From Amycolatopsis thermophila (lineage in GTDB: Bacteria; Actinomycetota; Actinomycetes; Mycobacteriales; Pseudonocardiaceae): a stretch of 64,000 bases of DNA. Positions 49,731 to 57,648 of this stretch are shown here, piece by piece. The stretch spans positions 496,001-560,000 of the forward strand of contig NZ_JAUSUT010000001.1 of NCBI RefSeq assembly GCF_030814215.1, written 5' to 3'. Both the position numbers and the translations under genes were made by a program. Each line of letters begins with the position of its first letter. The first letter of the stretch is position 1. The notes under the pieces were generated by a model that made no database searches, was not told the DNA's origin, and saw only the letters and a list, made by a program, of their open reading frames with translations.

Positions 49731-50342
49731 ATGGGTGCTGACCTGACGCTTCGACAGAGGACGCGGCGTGCGGTGCGCGCGGAGATCGTCGACGCTGCGA
49801 TGAGCTTGTTCCTCAGCCAGGGTTTCGAGGCAACCACGATTGAGGAGATCGCCCGCGCTGCCGGGATCTCTCGGCGCAGCTACTTCCGTTACTTCGCAAA
49901 CAAGGACGAGGCCCTCGCGGAGGCACTCGCTTCCATCGGCCAGACGATCGCTCAGGCACTCACCGAACGCCCCAAGGAAGAGGCACCATGGGATGCACTC
50001 CGGTTTGCCTTCGACCCTCTCGTCGAGCAGGCTAGCGCCCAGCCCAACGCTGAAGCCCTGGCCAAGCTCATGCTCGAACGCCCGTGCCTCCAGCAGGGCA
50101 AGAACACTGCTTGGCTGGCCGAAATCACCGCCGTGCTCGCACAGCGCCTCCCCGCCGATGAGGGCTCGCTTCGTGCGCGCGCTCTTGCTGCCGCAGCGAT
50201 CACGTGCCTCCACACGGCACAGGAACAGTGGCTCGAACCAGGCGACAGCCGAGACCTCGGAGCGCTGCTCACCATCACCATGAGCGCCGTCCACCCATTC
50301 GCGGCAACCATCATCTCCACTCCCGCGATGACCGACAGCTAA
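49731..50342 (+). CDS. TetR family regulator of the SDR gene
   Basis: A 203-residue TetR-type repressor with the DNA-binding region IVDAAMSLFLSQGFEATTIE followed by EIARAAGISRRSYFRYFANK, a textbook TetR helix-turn-helix. The C-terminal ligand domain includes LERPCLQQGKNTAWLA. It faces the SDR gene and probably controls it through the palindrome at 49687-49709. It does not resemble known phage repressors, so it is likely part of the cargo pair. Confidence 0.88.
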   Translation: MGADLTLRQRTRRAVRAEIVDAAMSLFLSQGFEATTIEEIARAAGISRRSYFRYFANKDEALAEALASIGQTIAQALTERPKEEAPWDALRFAFDPLVEQASAQPNAEALAKLMLERPCLQQGKNTAWLAEITAVLAQRLPADEGSLRARALAAAAITCLHTAQEQWLEPGDSRDLGALLTITMSAVHPFAATIISTPAMTDS

Positions 50343-50457
50343 CTCACGCCGCGTGCGGGGCGGAAGAATCAACTCCCTACAGATGCCATCGCTACACCCT
50401 CGATTGGGATGAGCCGCCAAAGCACTCGACCGCGTCGTTGAACATGGTGGATCCGTC

Positions 50458-50706
50458 CTAACGGGCGGGGTTCTCGTCGTTGGGGATGATCATGGTGGCG
50501 TCGGGGTCGCCCTGTTCCCACGCCTTCGTCGCCGCCCACCGCCGTTGCGCCTGGCTCGGCCGATACAGCACGATGGGCCGGGGCTGGTTCACCCGGGCCG
50601 CCCGCACCCACAACGCCATCAGCGCGGCGACGAGCACGAGCACGAGCATCCCCGCCGCTGCGGCGAGACCAACCCACAGGAAGCTCACTCCGGGTTCACC
50701 AGGCAT
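50458..50706 (-). CDS. Single-pass membrane protein
   Basis: An 82-residue protein with one N-terminal transmembrane helix (WVGLAAAAGMLVLVLVAALM) and a basic cytoplasmic part (RPIVLYRPSQAQRRWAATKA). It overlaps the upstream zinc-ribbon gene by 22 bases. Small proteins of this build are common in the early regions of actinophages. Function unknown. Confidence 0.55.
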   Translation of the reverse strand: MPGEPGVSFLWVGLAAAAGMLVLVLVAALMALWVRAARVNQPRPIVLYRPSQAQRRWAATKAWEQGDPDATMIIPNDENPAR

Positions 50707-50846
50707 CGCACCCCCTCACACCTCGGACAGCGCAGCCCGGCGATGTAGACCCCGCACCCGGTGCACGAGTAGGTGCCCGCCTTCGGGTAGGTCCACACCG
50801 CCGGGAGCCGCGGCGGCCGCGGCTCCCGGCGGTCTGGTTCGGTCAC
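50685..50846 (-). CDS. Small zinc-ribbon protein
   Basis: A 53-residue protein started at a GTG (50846) that overlaps the previous stop (GTGA). It has a two-CxxC zinc ribbon: CTGCGVYIAGLRCPRC, then EGVRC. The N-terminus is Pro/Arg-rich. It may bind nucleic acid or another early protein. The tight overlaps on both sides show it is part of the early operon. Confidence 0.6.
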   Translation of the reverse strand: MTEPDRREPRPPRLPAVWTYPKAGTYSCTGCGVYIAGLRCPRCEGVRCLVNPE

Positions 50847-51352
50847 TCTTCCCCCGACGCGTCGATCACCAGCGAAGGAACAGCCCACTCCGGACTGGTC
50901 ACATCCGGCACGCACTCGCACCCGTCCACGCCGCACTCCAACTGGCTGTCCCGCGTCCGCACGTGCAGGATTTGCGGGTGGCGGCAGGTGCCACAGCGTG
51001 GCTTCTGGATCGCCGCCGCCTCGAACGCGGACCGCGCCGCGAGCACCTTCTCCAAGGGGCCTTCGAGGTCGATCCGCCCGGTCGGCAGGTAGGCCGTCAG
51101 CTGGATCGTCTCTCCCTGCACCGGCTGCGCCACGCCCTCCCGCCGCCAACGGACGAGGTTCCGGCCGTACACCGCCCCGTAGACCCCCGCCGAGGCGATG
51201 AACCCCCACTGGCGGGTGGCGATCGCGTACCCGATCCACAGCGCCTGCGCGGCGAGCCCGATCGCCCAGCCCGACGACGACTTCCGGCCGGCGAGCCACA
51301 TCCCCGTGACCCCGACCGCCGTGAGAAGCCAAGACCACCACTCCGGGGCCAT
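50843..51352 (-). CDS. PnuC-like small membrane protein with Cys-rich tail
   Basis: A 169-residue protein. The first 70 residues form about three transmembrane helices with a PnuC-like pattern (WAIGLAAQALWIGYAIATRQ, VYGAVYGRNLVRW). The C-terminal part has a Cys/His cluster (CGTCRHPQILHV, CGVDGCEC) that may bind zinc. Transport of nicotinamide riboside is known for full PnuC proteins, but this one is truncated, so only membrane location is claimed. It overlaps both neighbours. Confidence 0.6.
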   Translation of the reverse strand: MAPEWWSWLLTAVGVTGMWLAGRKSSSGWAIGLAAQALWIGYAIATRQWGFIASAGVYGAVYGRNLVRWRREGVAQPVQGETIQLTAYLPTGRIDLEGPLEKVLAARSAFEAAAIQKPRCGTCRHPQILHVRTRDSQLECGVDGCECVPDVTSPEWAVPSLVIDASGEE

Positions 51353-51720
51353 CAGACCGGTCCTCCCGGTTGCGCGTCGGCCAGGGGCTCCACCGGCGCG
51401 GGCAGGTGGTCGAGCTGGTGCAGCAGCCCGGACCCGCTGCACTCGCGGCAGAGCACCAGGACGCCGGGCTCGCCGCCGTCGACGACCCTGTCCCCCGCCC
51501 GCGGCGCGCGTGGGTGGGTGTTGCGCTCGAGAGTGTCGGCGGCGTCGGAGAGCAGGTACACCCACTCGGCGTCGCCCATCTCCACCGCGCGCTGCCGCAG
51601 CGCGCGCACAGCGGCGATGGCCCCGCCCCGCGCGACCGCGTTCGGCTCGGTCCCGTCAGGGAGCCGGTCTGCGGCGCGGTCGGCGGCGTGGGCGATACCG
51701 AGGGCCAGTTCCACCGTCAC
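51352..51720 (-). CDS. Hypothetical phage protein with CxxC
   Basis: A 122-residue protein started at the GTG at 51720, which overlaps the upstream stop. The N-terminal half is helical (LALGIAHAADRAADRL, AIAAVRALRQRAVEMG). The C-terminal half has CRECSGSG, a single CxxC of the DnaJ-like type. No family was recognised. It shares the start/stop overlaps seen throughout this early operon. Confidence 0.55.
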   Translation of the reverse strand: MTVELALGIAHAADRAADRLPDGTEPNAVARGGAIAAVRALRQRAVEMGDAEWVYLLSDAADTLERNTHPRAPRAGDRVVDGGEPGVLVLCRECSGSGLLHQLDHLPAPVEPLADAQPGGPV

Positions 51721-52121
51721 TGGGCCACCGCCTTGTCGACGGAGAAGCGCAGGGTGCGGGTCGGGTCGTCGGTCAGGGTGTAGGTCTTGCCGCCGTCGGT
51801 GCTGAACGCGGCCGGGTTGCGGCGGGACTGGTACAGGCCGGGCTGCCCGGCCACGGCCTCGTCGTGCTCGAACCACTCGGCCGGGTCGGTGGTGAGCGGC
51901 GACAGCGGCTGGAAACGCGCGAGCGTGCTGAACACCTCCACGGTGTGCTCGGCACTGAATCCGGAGTGCCCACCGCCCGCGAACACGCGGATCAGGTCGA
52001 GGAGGTGGCCGCGCATCGGGTCTTCCTCGCCGATCAGGTCCAGCTCGCGGATCGCGTGCTGCACCAACGGGGACTCCGCCGTCGTGTCCTCGGGGTGGGT
52101 GGGCTGCTGAGGGTTGGTCAC
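51717..52121 (-). CDS. Hypothetical phage protein
   Basis: A 134-residue acidic protein. The GTG at 52121 has a GGGAGAA ribosome site. Helical N-terminal part (LVQHAIRELDLIGEEDPMRG) and a segment FAGGGHSGFSAEHTVEVFST are readable and resemble uncharacterised actinophage early proteins. The C-terminus has TDGGKTYTLTDDPTRT, probably a beta hairpin. The role is unknown. Confidence 0.55.
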   Translation of the reverse strand: MTNPQQPTHPEDTTAESPLVQHAIRELDLIGEEDPMRGHLLDLIRVFAGGGHSGFSAEHTVEVFSTLARFQPLSPLTTDPAEWFEHDEAVAGQPGLYQSRRNPAAFSTDGGKTYTLTDDPTRTLRFSVDKAVAQ

Positions 52122-52195
52122 TTGTTCTCCCGTCGCAGGGGTTCGGTACCAGAGAGGGCGCGGCACCGCGCGGACTGGCGGAGCTGCGCGGGTAG

Positions 52196-52531
52196 TCACA
52201 GGAATTTGGTGCCGCCGCCGGACAGGCCGGGCGCGGTCTTGGACAGCTCGGCCTGGAGCTGCTTGACGATTCCGGCCGCGGTCTCGGGATCGAGGTCCGG
52301 GGTGTTGACGATGAACACGGCGGGTCGATCGATTCGCTCAGCCACGGCGAGTTGGGCGTAGCCCTGCCCGATCCGGGCTGCGGCATCCAGCAGCGCCGGC
52401 TGGTTGCCCGTGTGGTTCGCCAGCTGGTCGTGCAGCTCCGCTGCCTTGTCGAGGTACAGGCGGGCCGCGGTCATGCTGTCCAGTGGCTCGGCGTCGCTGG
52501 TGTCGACGGCTTCGGTGTTTTCGTTCTCCAT
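52196..52531 (-). CDS. Hypothetical acidic helical protein
   Basis: A 111-residue protein with an acidic disordered start (MENENTEAVDTSDAEPL), a helical centre (AARLYLDKAAELHDQLANHT) and a C-terminal Gly-rich end. It has a strong ribosome site and stands in the minus-strand early operon. No domain recognised. Confidence 0.5.
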   Translation of the reverse strand: MENENTEAVDTSDAEPLDSMTAARLYLDKAAELHDQLANHTGNQPALLDAAARIGQGYAQLAVAERIDRPAVFIVNTPDLDPETAAGIVKQLQAELSKTAPGLSGGGTKFL

Positions 52532-52574
52532 CAGGTGTTTCCCCCTTCTCGTTGTCGCAGGTGCGCTGGGCAGC

Positions 52575-53441
52575 TCACCCAGCTGGCCGTGCCCGTTCGA
52601 TGGGCACGACCTGCATCACTGGGCCGGTACGCTCGTCCTCAGACAGCTCGAACCCCAGGCTGGTCAACGCTTCGGCGATGCGGTGCGCCGCGAACACCGA
52701 CGTCGACGACCGTCCGCCGGCGCGGAGCGGCACGGGAGCGGACGCCTCCAGGCCGGGGCCAGTGACGGTGACGGTGGTGTCTTCGGTGAGCTTCCCGCCG
52801 GCCAGGCCGTGCAAGGTGGCGATGTGGCCGCGCAAGACCTCCACAGTGGCGCTGCCGACAGACACGGCGCCCCAACCGCTGTACTTGCCGTCCGGCCACA
52901 CCTTGCTGTGCTCGACGCGCCCGCTCGGGTACGTCACGCGCACCCGGTGGCCCGGCGCCGGTGCCGCCGCGGTTGCTGGGACCTCGTTGGTCTCCCAGGG
53001 CGCGCGGTAGTCCGGGTGGTACTGGCTTCCGGGCTGGCCGGGTTCGTTGCTGCCGGTGCAGTCCCGGGTGTGGGAGGTGGCGTGCGGGCAGCGTTTGTTG
53101 CCGCAGTCCGGGCACACCACCATGTGTGTCTCGAACTCACCCCAGCTCGGGGCCAGGCACTCGTAGCACTGGCCGCACCCGCGATCCGGCGCCGAGGTGG
53201 CGCGGAGGCGCTGTTCGGCTTCCATCGCCAGGGTCAGGGCGGTGTGGTCACCGGTGACCGGCTCACCCTCGCCGCCCGGGTAGTCGGGGCCGCCAACGGG
53301 GTAGCCGAGCGCTAGCCCGAGGCGGTGTTCGATCTCGGCCAGCTCGGCGAGCGCGCCGCGTAGCTTGTGCTCCAGCGACTCGCGCGGCAGCCGCGCGATC
53401 CAGTCCGGTTCGGTAGCGAGCAGCTCGTCCTGGGCGGTCAT
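52575..53441 (-). CDS. Zinc-finger-containing phage protein
   Basis: A 288-residue protein. The ATG at 53441 overlaps the lipoprotein gene stop. A helical N-terminal part (LEHKLRGALAELAEIEHRL) is followed by a Cys/His-rich region, CGQCYECLAP then CPDCGNKRCPH and TRDC, with at least two zinc sites. The C-terminal half is beta-rich (HRVRVTYPSGRVEHSKV, TVTVTGPGLEASAPVPL). It could bind nucleic acid. No known family was recognised. Confidence 0.55.
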   Translation of the reverse strand: MTAQDELLATEPDWIARLPRESLEHKLRGALAELAEIEHRLGLALGYPVGGPDYPGGEGEPVTGDHTALTLAMEAEQRLRATSAPDRGCGQCYECLAPSWGEFETHMVVCPDCGNKRCPHATSHTRDCTGSNEPGQPGSQYHPDYRAPWETNEVPATAAAPAPGHRVRVTYPSGRVEHSKVWPDGKYSGWGAVSVGSATVEVLRGHIATLHGLAGGKLTEDTTVTVTGPGLEASAPVPLRAGGRSSTSVFAAHRIAEALTSLGFELSEDERTGPVMQVVPIERARPAG

Positions 53442-53716
53442 CGCGTGCAGGTGGGGTCGTTTGGGACCACGCTGATCGACCCATACGAGGCGTCGCCGTG
53501 GTAGGCGACGGTGTAGCGGTTGCCGCGCACGCACTTGGTGGCGAGGTTGGAGAACCCGTCGGGCATGGTGATGATGTCGGCCGGGCTGCTGTCGGTGAAC
53601 TGGCTGCGCGGCGCGTCGTTGAACGGCTCGGTGATCTTGTCGGTGAAGTCGCACGCGGTGGTGGTGGCCACGACCGCGGCGAGCGCGGCGGCCAGCGCGA
53701 GGGTGCGTTTCTTCAA
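53438..53716 (-). CDS. Lipoprotein, possible superinfection exclusion factor
   Basis: A 92-residue protein with a lipoprotein signal: MKKRTLALAAALAAVVATTT then Cys22 in a TTAC lipobox. The mature part is small, with one Cys pair (KCVRGNRYTV and PTCTR). Actinophages often carry such lipoproteins near WhiB genes, and in other phages similar small lipoproteins block DNA entry of related phages. That role is inference here. It is coupled to the zinc-finger gene downstream. Confidence 0.65.
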   Translation of the reverse strand: MKKRTLALAAALAAVVATTTACDFTDKITEPFNDAPRSQFTDSSPADIITMPDGFSNLATKCVRGNRYTVAYHGDASYGSISVVPNDPTCTR

Positions 53717-53731
53717 GGGTGTCTCCTGTGG

Positions 53732-54019
53732 TCAGTGTTGGCGTTTCTTGAGCTTGCGGCGTTCGCGTTCGGACAGGCCGCCCCAGATGCCGAACCGCTC
53801 GTCGTTGTCGAGCGCGTATTGCAGGCATTCGCCCCTGACTTCGCAGCTGTGGCAGATGCGTTTGGCCTCCCGGGTGGAGCCACCCTTGTCCGGGAAGAAC
53901 GCCTCGGGGTCGGTCTCCTTGCAGAGGGCGCGGTCCTGCCATGCGGGCTGTTCGTCTGCGTCGAAGGGTGCGACGAGATCGGCCAGGGTCAGGTTCTCGC
54001 TGGCGGTTGTGCGGGTCAC
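53732..54019 (-). CDS. WhiB family iron-sulphur transcription factor
   Basis: A 95-residue WhiB-like protein with the four cluster cysteines (Cys33, and CHSCEVRGEC at 56-65), the GIWGG turn and a basic C-terminal end (SERERRKLKKRQH). Phage WhiB proteins, such as that of mycobacteriophage TM4, can repress host whiB genes and cause septation inhibition and superinfection exclusion. It is the second of two WhiB genes in a row. Confidence 0.9.
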   Translation of the reverse strand: MTRTTASENLTLADLVAPFDADEQPAWQDRALCKETDPEAFFPDKGGSTREAKRICHSCEVRGECLQYALDNDERFGIWGGLSERERRKLKKRQH

Positions 54020-54097
54020 GGTGGTGGCCTCCTCCCCGGTGTCGTGGTCCGGAAATGGGTCCGCCGCGCCGGTATCGGGAACCGGCGCGGCGGGTGG

Positions 54098-54355
54098 CTA
54101 CACGGGTGTGAGGTTGCGGCTCGCGGCCTGGCGGCGGGCGCTCCGGCGCTCGGCCGGGGTGGTGCCGCCGTAGATGCCGTTGTCGTCGCTCATGCCGTAG
54201 GCCAGGCACTCGGCCTGGACGGGGCAGTGGTGGCACACGGCCTTGGCGCGGGCGGCCTGCCGGTCGTAGCCGGGGGTGCCGGGCTCGCCGACCGGGAAGA
54301 ACGTCTCGGGGTCCTCGGCCCGGCAGACGGCTCGGGTCTTCCAGTCGGCGGACAT
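54098..54355 (-). CDS. Second WhiB family protein
   Basis: An 85-residue WhiB-like protein. Cluster cysteines are Cys11 and CHHCPVQAEC (41-50), followed by GIYGGTTPAERR. It differs from the adjacent WhiB, so the two are not a recent duplication. A TATAGT -10 box lies 42 bases upstream, preceded by the prophage operator motif, so it may head the lipoprotein/WhiB operon. Confidence 0.9.
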   Translation of the reverse strand: MSADWKTRAVCRAEDPETFFPVGEPGTPGYDRQAARAKAVCHHCPVQAECLAYGMSDDNGIYGGTTPAERRSARRQAASRNLTPV

Positions 54356-54378
54356 GGTGGGGTCCCTCCTTTCGAGGC

Positions 54379-54420
54379 GGTTGCGGTGTGTTTGTGACTA
54401 TACCCCGCAGTGTTGCGGTG
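54379..54420 (-). promoter_or_regulatory. Promoter and operator motif upstream of WhiB genes
   Basis: TATAGT on the minus strand (54397-54402), with ACCGCAACAC (complement of GTGTTGCGGT at 54410-54419) just upstream and a second GGTTGCGG at 54379-54386 downstream. The operator motif thus flanks the -10 box. Confidence 0.5.
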
Positions 54421-54452
54421 ACGCCACCCTAAATCAGACCCGGAAAGCACAA

Positions 54453-54503
54453 GGCCCCCGTGCCAGTGACCTGCTCGATCTCCAGGTCCCAGACGCGGGG
54501 GCC
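54453..54503. ncRNA. Structured intergenic hairpin, possible small RNA
   Basis: A nested stem: GGCCCCCG pairs with CGGGGGCC on the outside, and GACCTG with CAGGTC inside, joined by a nine-base loop. It lies between the WhiB promoter and the FtsK operon terminator with no gene. It may be a small RNA or a second terminator. Strand cannot be decided. Confidence 0.4.
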
Positions 54504-54571
54504 ACCCCCAGTTCCCGGCCACCCTAACCGCAACACCCCGCCACCGGAGCGCAACACGCGTACACGAAAAA

Positions 54572-54608
54572 GGGCGGGGGCCGTCCCGTCGCGGGACGGC
54601 CCCCGCCC
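54572..54608 (-). terminator. Strong terminator after the FtsK-like gene
   Basis: A perfect 17-base-pair GC stem with a three-base loop, followed on the minus strand by TTTTT. It begins about 20 bases after the FtsK-like gene stop codon. Confidence 0.85.
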
Positions 54609-54627
54609 AGGGGCTCCAGCAGTGGGG

Positions 54628-57195
54628 CTACACGGTCACCCCTGCCGCACGGCGCAGCGCGCCGACGTTCACCGCGTTCCCGCTCGCCGTGCGCTTGAAC
54701 GCGGTGTCCGGCAGGTTCCACGGCGCCTGCCGCAGCGACGTGCCGAACCGGCCCGCCTCCAACCGGGCCTGGGCCGCGTCCTCCGCAGTCACCGCCCCGG
54801 CCTCCCGGCCCAGCTCCCCGACCAGCTTCCACTCGTCGTCGCCCAGCTCGTCGATCGCGGCGATCACCGGCGCCATCACCGCGATGTCGGCGCGGTCCGT
54901 CTCACGCGGAGCCGGGACACTGTCGCCGGCCTCCTCCCGCATGACCTGCCGGATGCGGGACTCAAGCACGTCACGCTGCCAACCCAGCTCGTCGCCGCGC
55001 CGCTCCGGCACCAGCTCGTACGGCTCGGCGGTGAAGTACGCGACCAGCTCGTCCCCGGCGGCGTCGATGTCGGCCCGCGGCGCGTCCCGGGCCACCAGGT
55101 GCGCGGCCAGGGCGAGCTTCCAGGCAGCGCAGAACGCGGGCGCGTTGCTGGCCTTGATCGCGCTGATCACCCCGGAGCGGATCGCCGACCGGCGCTTCCG
55201 CTCGGCCGCCATCCGCTCCAGGGCAGCCTCCATCGCGGCCGCCTCGCTGTTGAAGTCCAGGCTCCTGGTCATCGTCTCCTCCTGGGGTGTGTCCATGCCG
55301 TTGTTGGGCGTGGCCCATACCCCCTCGGGGTCTAGTGTCCCGTGATCAGGGGAAACAATCAACTCGCTTGGCGTTTCCGCTGGTCGCGGGTTGAGGTGTA
55401 CCGCGCCCGTCACCTCGGGGGAAATCCGCGGGTACGGCAGGCCCTGGCTTTCCAGGAAGTCGGCCAAGTCCTTCTGCCGCTCCGGGTTCCACCGCTCGGT
55501 GTAGGACTCGCCCATCTCCCCCACCAGCCACGCAGGCAGGGTCGGCCGGTGCGGCGTGTAGGCCACGGCCATCGCGCTGATCGCTCCCAGGTCCAGTTCC
55601 CCGTCGCGCACCAGCGAGTACGCCTTGGACGGGATGACGCGCGCCTGCTCCCGGTTGGGCTGGACCATGAAGGTGTTGTTCCGCAGCTTGGTGGTGTCCA
55701 CCGACTTGATGCCGTTCAGCGTCGCGGAACCGTCGTGGTAGCTGTTGGTGCGGCCGGCGATGCGCACGTTGATGTTGCGCAGAGTGTTGGTGCCGTGGGG
55801 ACCGAGGGCGTCGACCAATCCGAACTGGGTCAGGAAGAACACGCCGTAGCCCGCGGAGCGGGCCATGGAGCAGATCTCGTCGAGTAGTGCGGACGCGGTC
55901 CACACCCGGCCGTCGAACGTCTCGATCTTCGGTTCGGTGATCTTCGCCAGGGAGGTGGCCTCGTCGATGATCAGCACGAGGGCTGGGTCTTCGGGGGTGG
56001 GTTTGCGCTTGTCGACGAACCCGAGCCGCTTGTTCTGCAGGCTCGCGGCCATGTAGAAGTCCGCGAGCATCAGAAGGACTTCGTCGATGTTTTCGCCACC
56101 GATGCGCTGGATCACCGGACGGTCGGTGAGCCCGGTAAGCCACGGGTGCAGCCACGGCCCGACCAGCGGCATCATCTTCTTCACGCCGCAGCACCACAGC
56201 TCGAGGTCGTGGCGGCGCACGAACTCGGCGATGAAGTTGTGCGCCAGGATCGACTTGCCCGACCCGGTACCGCCGACCACGACGGTGTGCTCACCGAGCA
56301 TCGAGATCTCAATGGGCTCGCCGTCCTCATAGATGCCGGGGTTGACCGGCTCCTTGATCGTGGTGACCGGCCGGATTCCGGGGTGGGGCACATCCTTCTT
56401 GAGCGGCTGCTTCGTGGAGACGTGCAGCAGCCACACGTGAGCCATGCTGGTTTCCTCGGCGCGGATGTCGTTGACGCCCAGCTCGATGCCTTGCTTGGCG
56501 TAGTGCTTCGAGGCGAGCACCGCCAGCGTGGGGATCGCATCGGTCAGGGCGGTGAACGTGGCCACCTGCCCGTCGGTGGGGTCGTCCGCGAGGGTGAGGG
56601 TGTACCCGGCTTTGGTGTCGGTGAAGTCGTCGACCACGACGCCGCCGAGCCTTTCGCACTTGGCCAGCCACGGTCCCCAGAGCTGCTGATAGGTGGAGGC
56701 GCGGAGGTGGCGTTCGTGCTCGGCGCGGCGTTCGGCGATCTCTTCCTTCTGCTCGGCGCGCTCGGCTTGGCGCTGGGGTTCCTTGGAGCGCCAGAGGGCG
56801 TAGGCGATACCGAAGGTGACGGTCCACAGCACGAGCAGCCCGAGGGCGGTGGGGTTGGTGGGGTCACCGTCGGCGAACACCAGCCACCCGGTGGCCGCGA
56901 GGCCGGCGGCGATGGTGAGGCGTTTCGCGTGGGTCTCGTGCTTGGCGCCGAAGGTGTCCTCGTCCACCCACACGCGGGCGGTGATGACCGCGGCCGCGGT
57001 GAACGCGAGCCCGGTGGGGGCCATGACCCAGCCGGGGAGGTGCATCCAGTGGGGCAGGAACGCGAGCGCGTAGAGGGCGAGCGCGGCGAGCAACGGGTGG
57101 AACCACCGCTTGTCGGGGTCCCAGTCAGTTGGGATGGGGTCGAGGGTCGCGTCGACCACGGGGGGCGTGGTCTCCGCCTTCTCGGTCGTGGTCAC
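54628..57195 (-). CDS. FtsK/SpoIIIE/TraB-like DNA translocase
   Basis: An 855-residue membrane-bound DNA pump. Hydrophobic segments lie near 33-50, 53-72, 93-108 and 117-134, then a coiled coil (140-165). The RecA-like motor has Walker A GGTGSGKS (308-315) and Walker B LVLIIDEA (407-414). The last 200 residues are a helical extension. In actinomycete integrative elements TraB-type FtsK proteins move double-stranded DNA between hyphae; in phages they are less usual. It overlaps the HTH gene start by four bases. Confidence 0.85.
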   Translation of the reverse strand: MTTTEKAETTPPVVDATLDPIPTDWDPDKRWFHPLLAALALYALAFLPHWMHLPGWVMAPTGLAFTAAAVITARVWVDEDTFGAKHETHAKRLTIAAGLAATGWLVFADGDPTNPTALGLLVLWTVTFGIAYALWRSKEPQRQAERAEQKEEIAERRAEHERHLRASTYQQLWGPWLAKCERLGGVVVDDFTDTKAGYTLTLADDPTDGQVATFTALTDAIPTLAVLASKHYAKQGIELGVNDIRAEETSMAHVWLLHVSTKQPLKKDVPHPGIRPVTTIKEPVNPGIYEDGEPIEISMLGEHTVVVGGTGSGKSILAHNFIAEFVRRHDLELWCCGVKKMMPLVGPWLHPWLTGLTDRPVIQRIGGENIDEVLLMLADFYMAASLQNKRLGFVDKRKPTPEDPALVLIIDEATSLAKITEPKIETFDGRVWTASALLDEICSMARSAGYGVFFLTQFGLVDALGPHGTNTLRNINVRIAGRTNSYHDGSATLNGIKSVDTTKLRNNTFMVQPNREQARVIPSKAYSLVRDGELDLGAISAMAVAYTPHRPTLPAWLVGEMGESYTERWNPERQKDLADFLESQGLPYPRISPEVTGAVHLNPRPAETPSELIVSPDHGTLDPEGVWATPNNGMDTPQEETMTRSLDFNSEAAAMEAALERMAAERKRRSAIRSGVISAIKASNAPAFCAAWKLALAAHLVARDAPRADIDAAGDELVAYFTAEPYELVPERRGDELGWQRDVLESRIRQVMREEAGDSVPAPRETDRADIAVMAPVIAAIDELGDDEWKLVGELGREAGAVTAEDAAQARLEAGRFGTSLRQAPWNLPDTAFKRTASGNAVNVGALRRAAGVTV

Positions 57196-57461
57196 GGGTC
57201 CTCCGGGGGAATGCCGAGTCGGTGGGCTTGGTCGCGGGTGAGGATCACGTACCCGGCGTTGCGCAACAGCGCGACGAGGGCGTGGGGGTCGAGGTGGTCC
57301 AGCGGGTCAGGCTCGGCGACGTCGACGACGATCGACCCGGATGGCAGCCGCCGGGCGTGGACGCCTTCGGGCAGCTTGTCCTGCTGGAACCAGCGGTAGG
57401 CCGTGGTCGGCGCAATGCCGTGCTGTCGGGCCCACTGTTTGAGGTAGATCGTCGTCGGCAT
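57192..57461 (-). CDS. HTH protein, possible excisionase or regulator
   Basis: An 89-residue protein with an N-terminal MerR/excisionase-like helix-turn-helix (IYLKQWARQHGIAPTTAYRW, FQQDKLPEGVHARRL) and a short beta wing (GSIVVDVAEPD). Many excisionases have this build, but they usually sit next to the integrase and this gene lies 52 kb away, coupled to FtsK. A regulator of the divergent FtsK and DUF2637 transcripts is equally likely. Confidence 0.65.
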   Translation of the reverse strand: MPTTIYLKQWARQHGIAPTTAYRWFQQDKLPEGVHARRLPSGSIVVDVAEPDPLDHLDPHALVALLRNAGYVILTRDQAHRLGIPPEDP

Positions 57462-57497
57462 GGCGCTGATAGTGCCAGGTGTACCGCTGTGGCCGGT

Positions 57498-57539
57498 CTA
57501 GCTGCGGGTTTCGTGGCGGGTGGTCGGGTTGTCGCTCAT
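57498..57539 (-). CDS. Possible 13-codon leader peptide
   Basis: ATG at 57537-57539 with a perfect AGGAGG site six bases upstream opens a 13-codon frame (MSDNPTTRHETRS) that ends 36 bases before the HTH gene start. The ribosome site is among the strongest in the window. It could be a leader peptide or a remnant start region. Confidence 0.35.
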   Translation of the reverse strand: MSDNPTTRHETRS

Positions 57540-57551
57540 CGCGGTCCTCCT

Positions 57552-57614
57552 GTTGCGAACGGTTGCGGTACCGATAGTCCCAACAGTACCGCAACCGCTA
57601 GACTGTTGTGCAAC
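57552..57614. promoter_or_regulatory. Divergent operator region of HTH/FtsK and DUF2637 genes
   Basis: GGTTGCGGTAC (57561-57571) and GTACCGCAACC (57586-57596) form a perfect 11-base inverted repeat with a 14-base spacer, flanked by GTTGCGAAC (57552-57560) and GTTGTGCAAC (57605-57614). The plus strand has TAGACT (57598-57603), a likely -10 for the rightward gene. It is the densest cluster of the prophage motif. Confidence 0.6.
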
Positions 57615-57648
57615 ACACCACCGGCCACACCGCCCCCGAGGGAACACC

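Noticed and set aside
57192-57461. Firm call of excisionase
   Set aside because: The HTH fits, but the gene is far from the integrase and coupled to FtsK; regulator and excisionase cannot be told apart.
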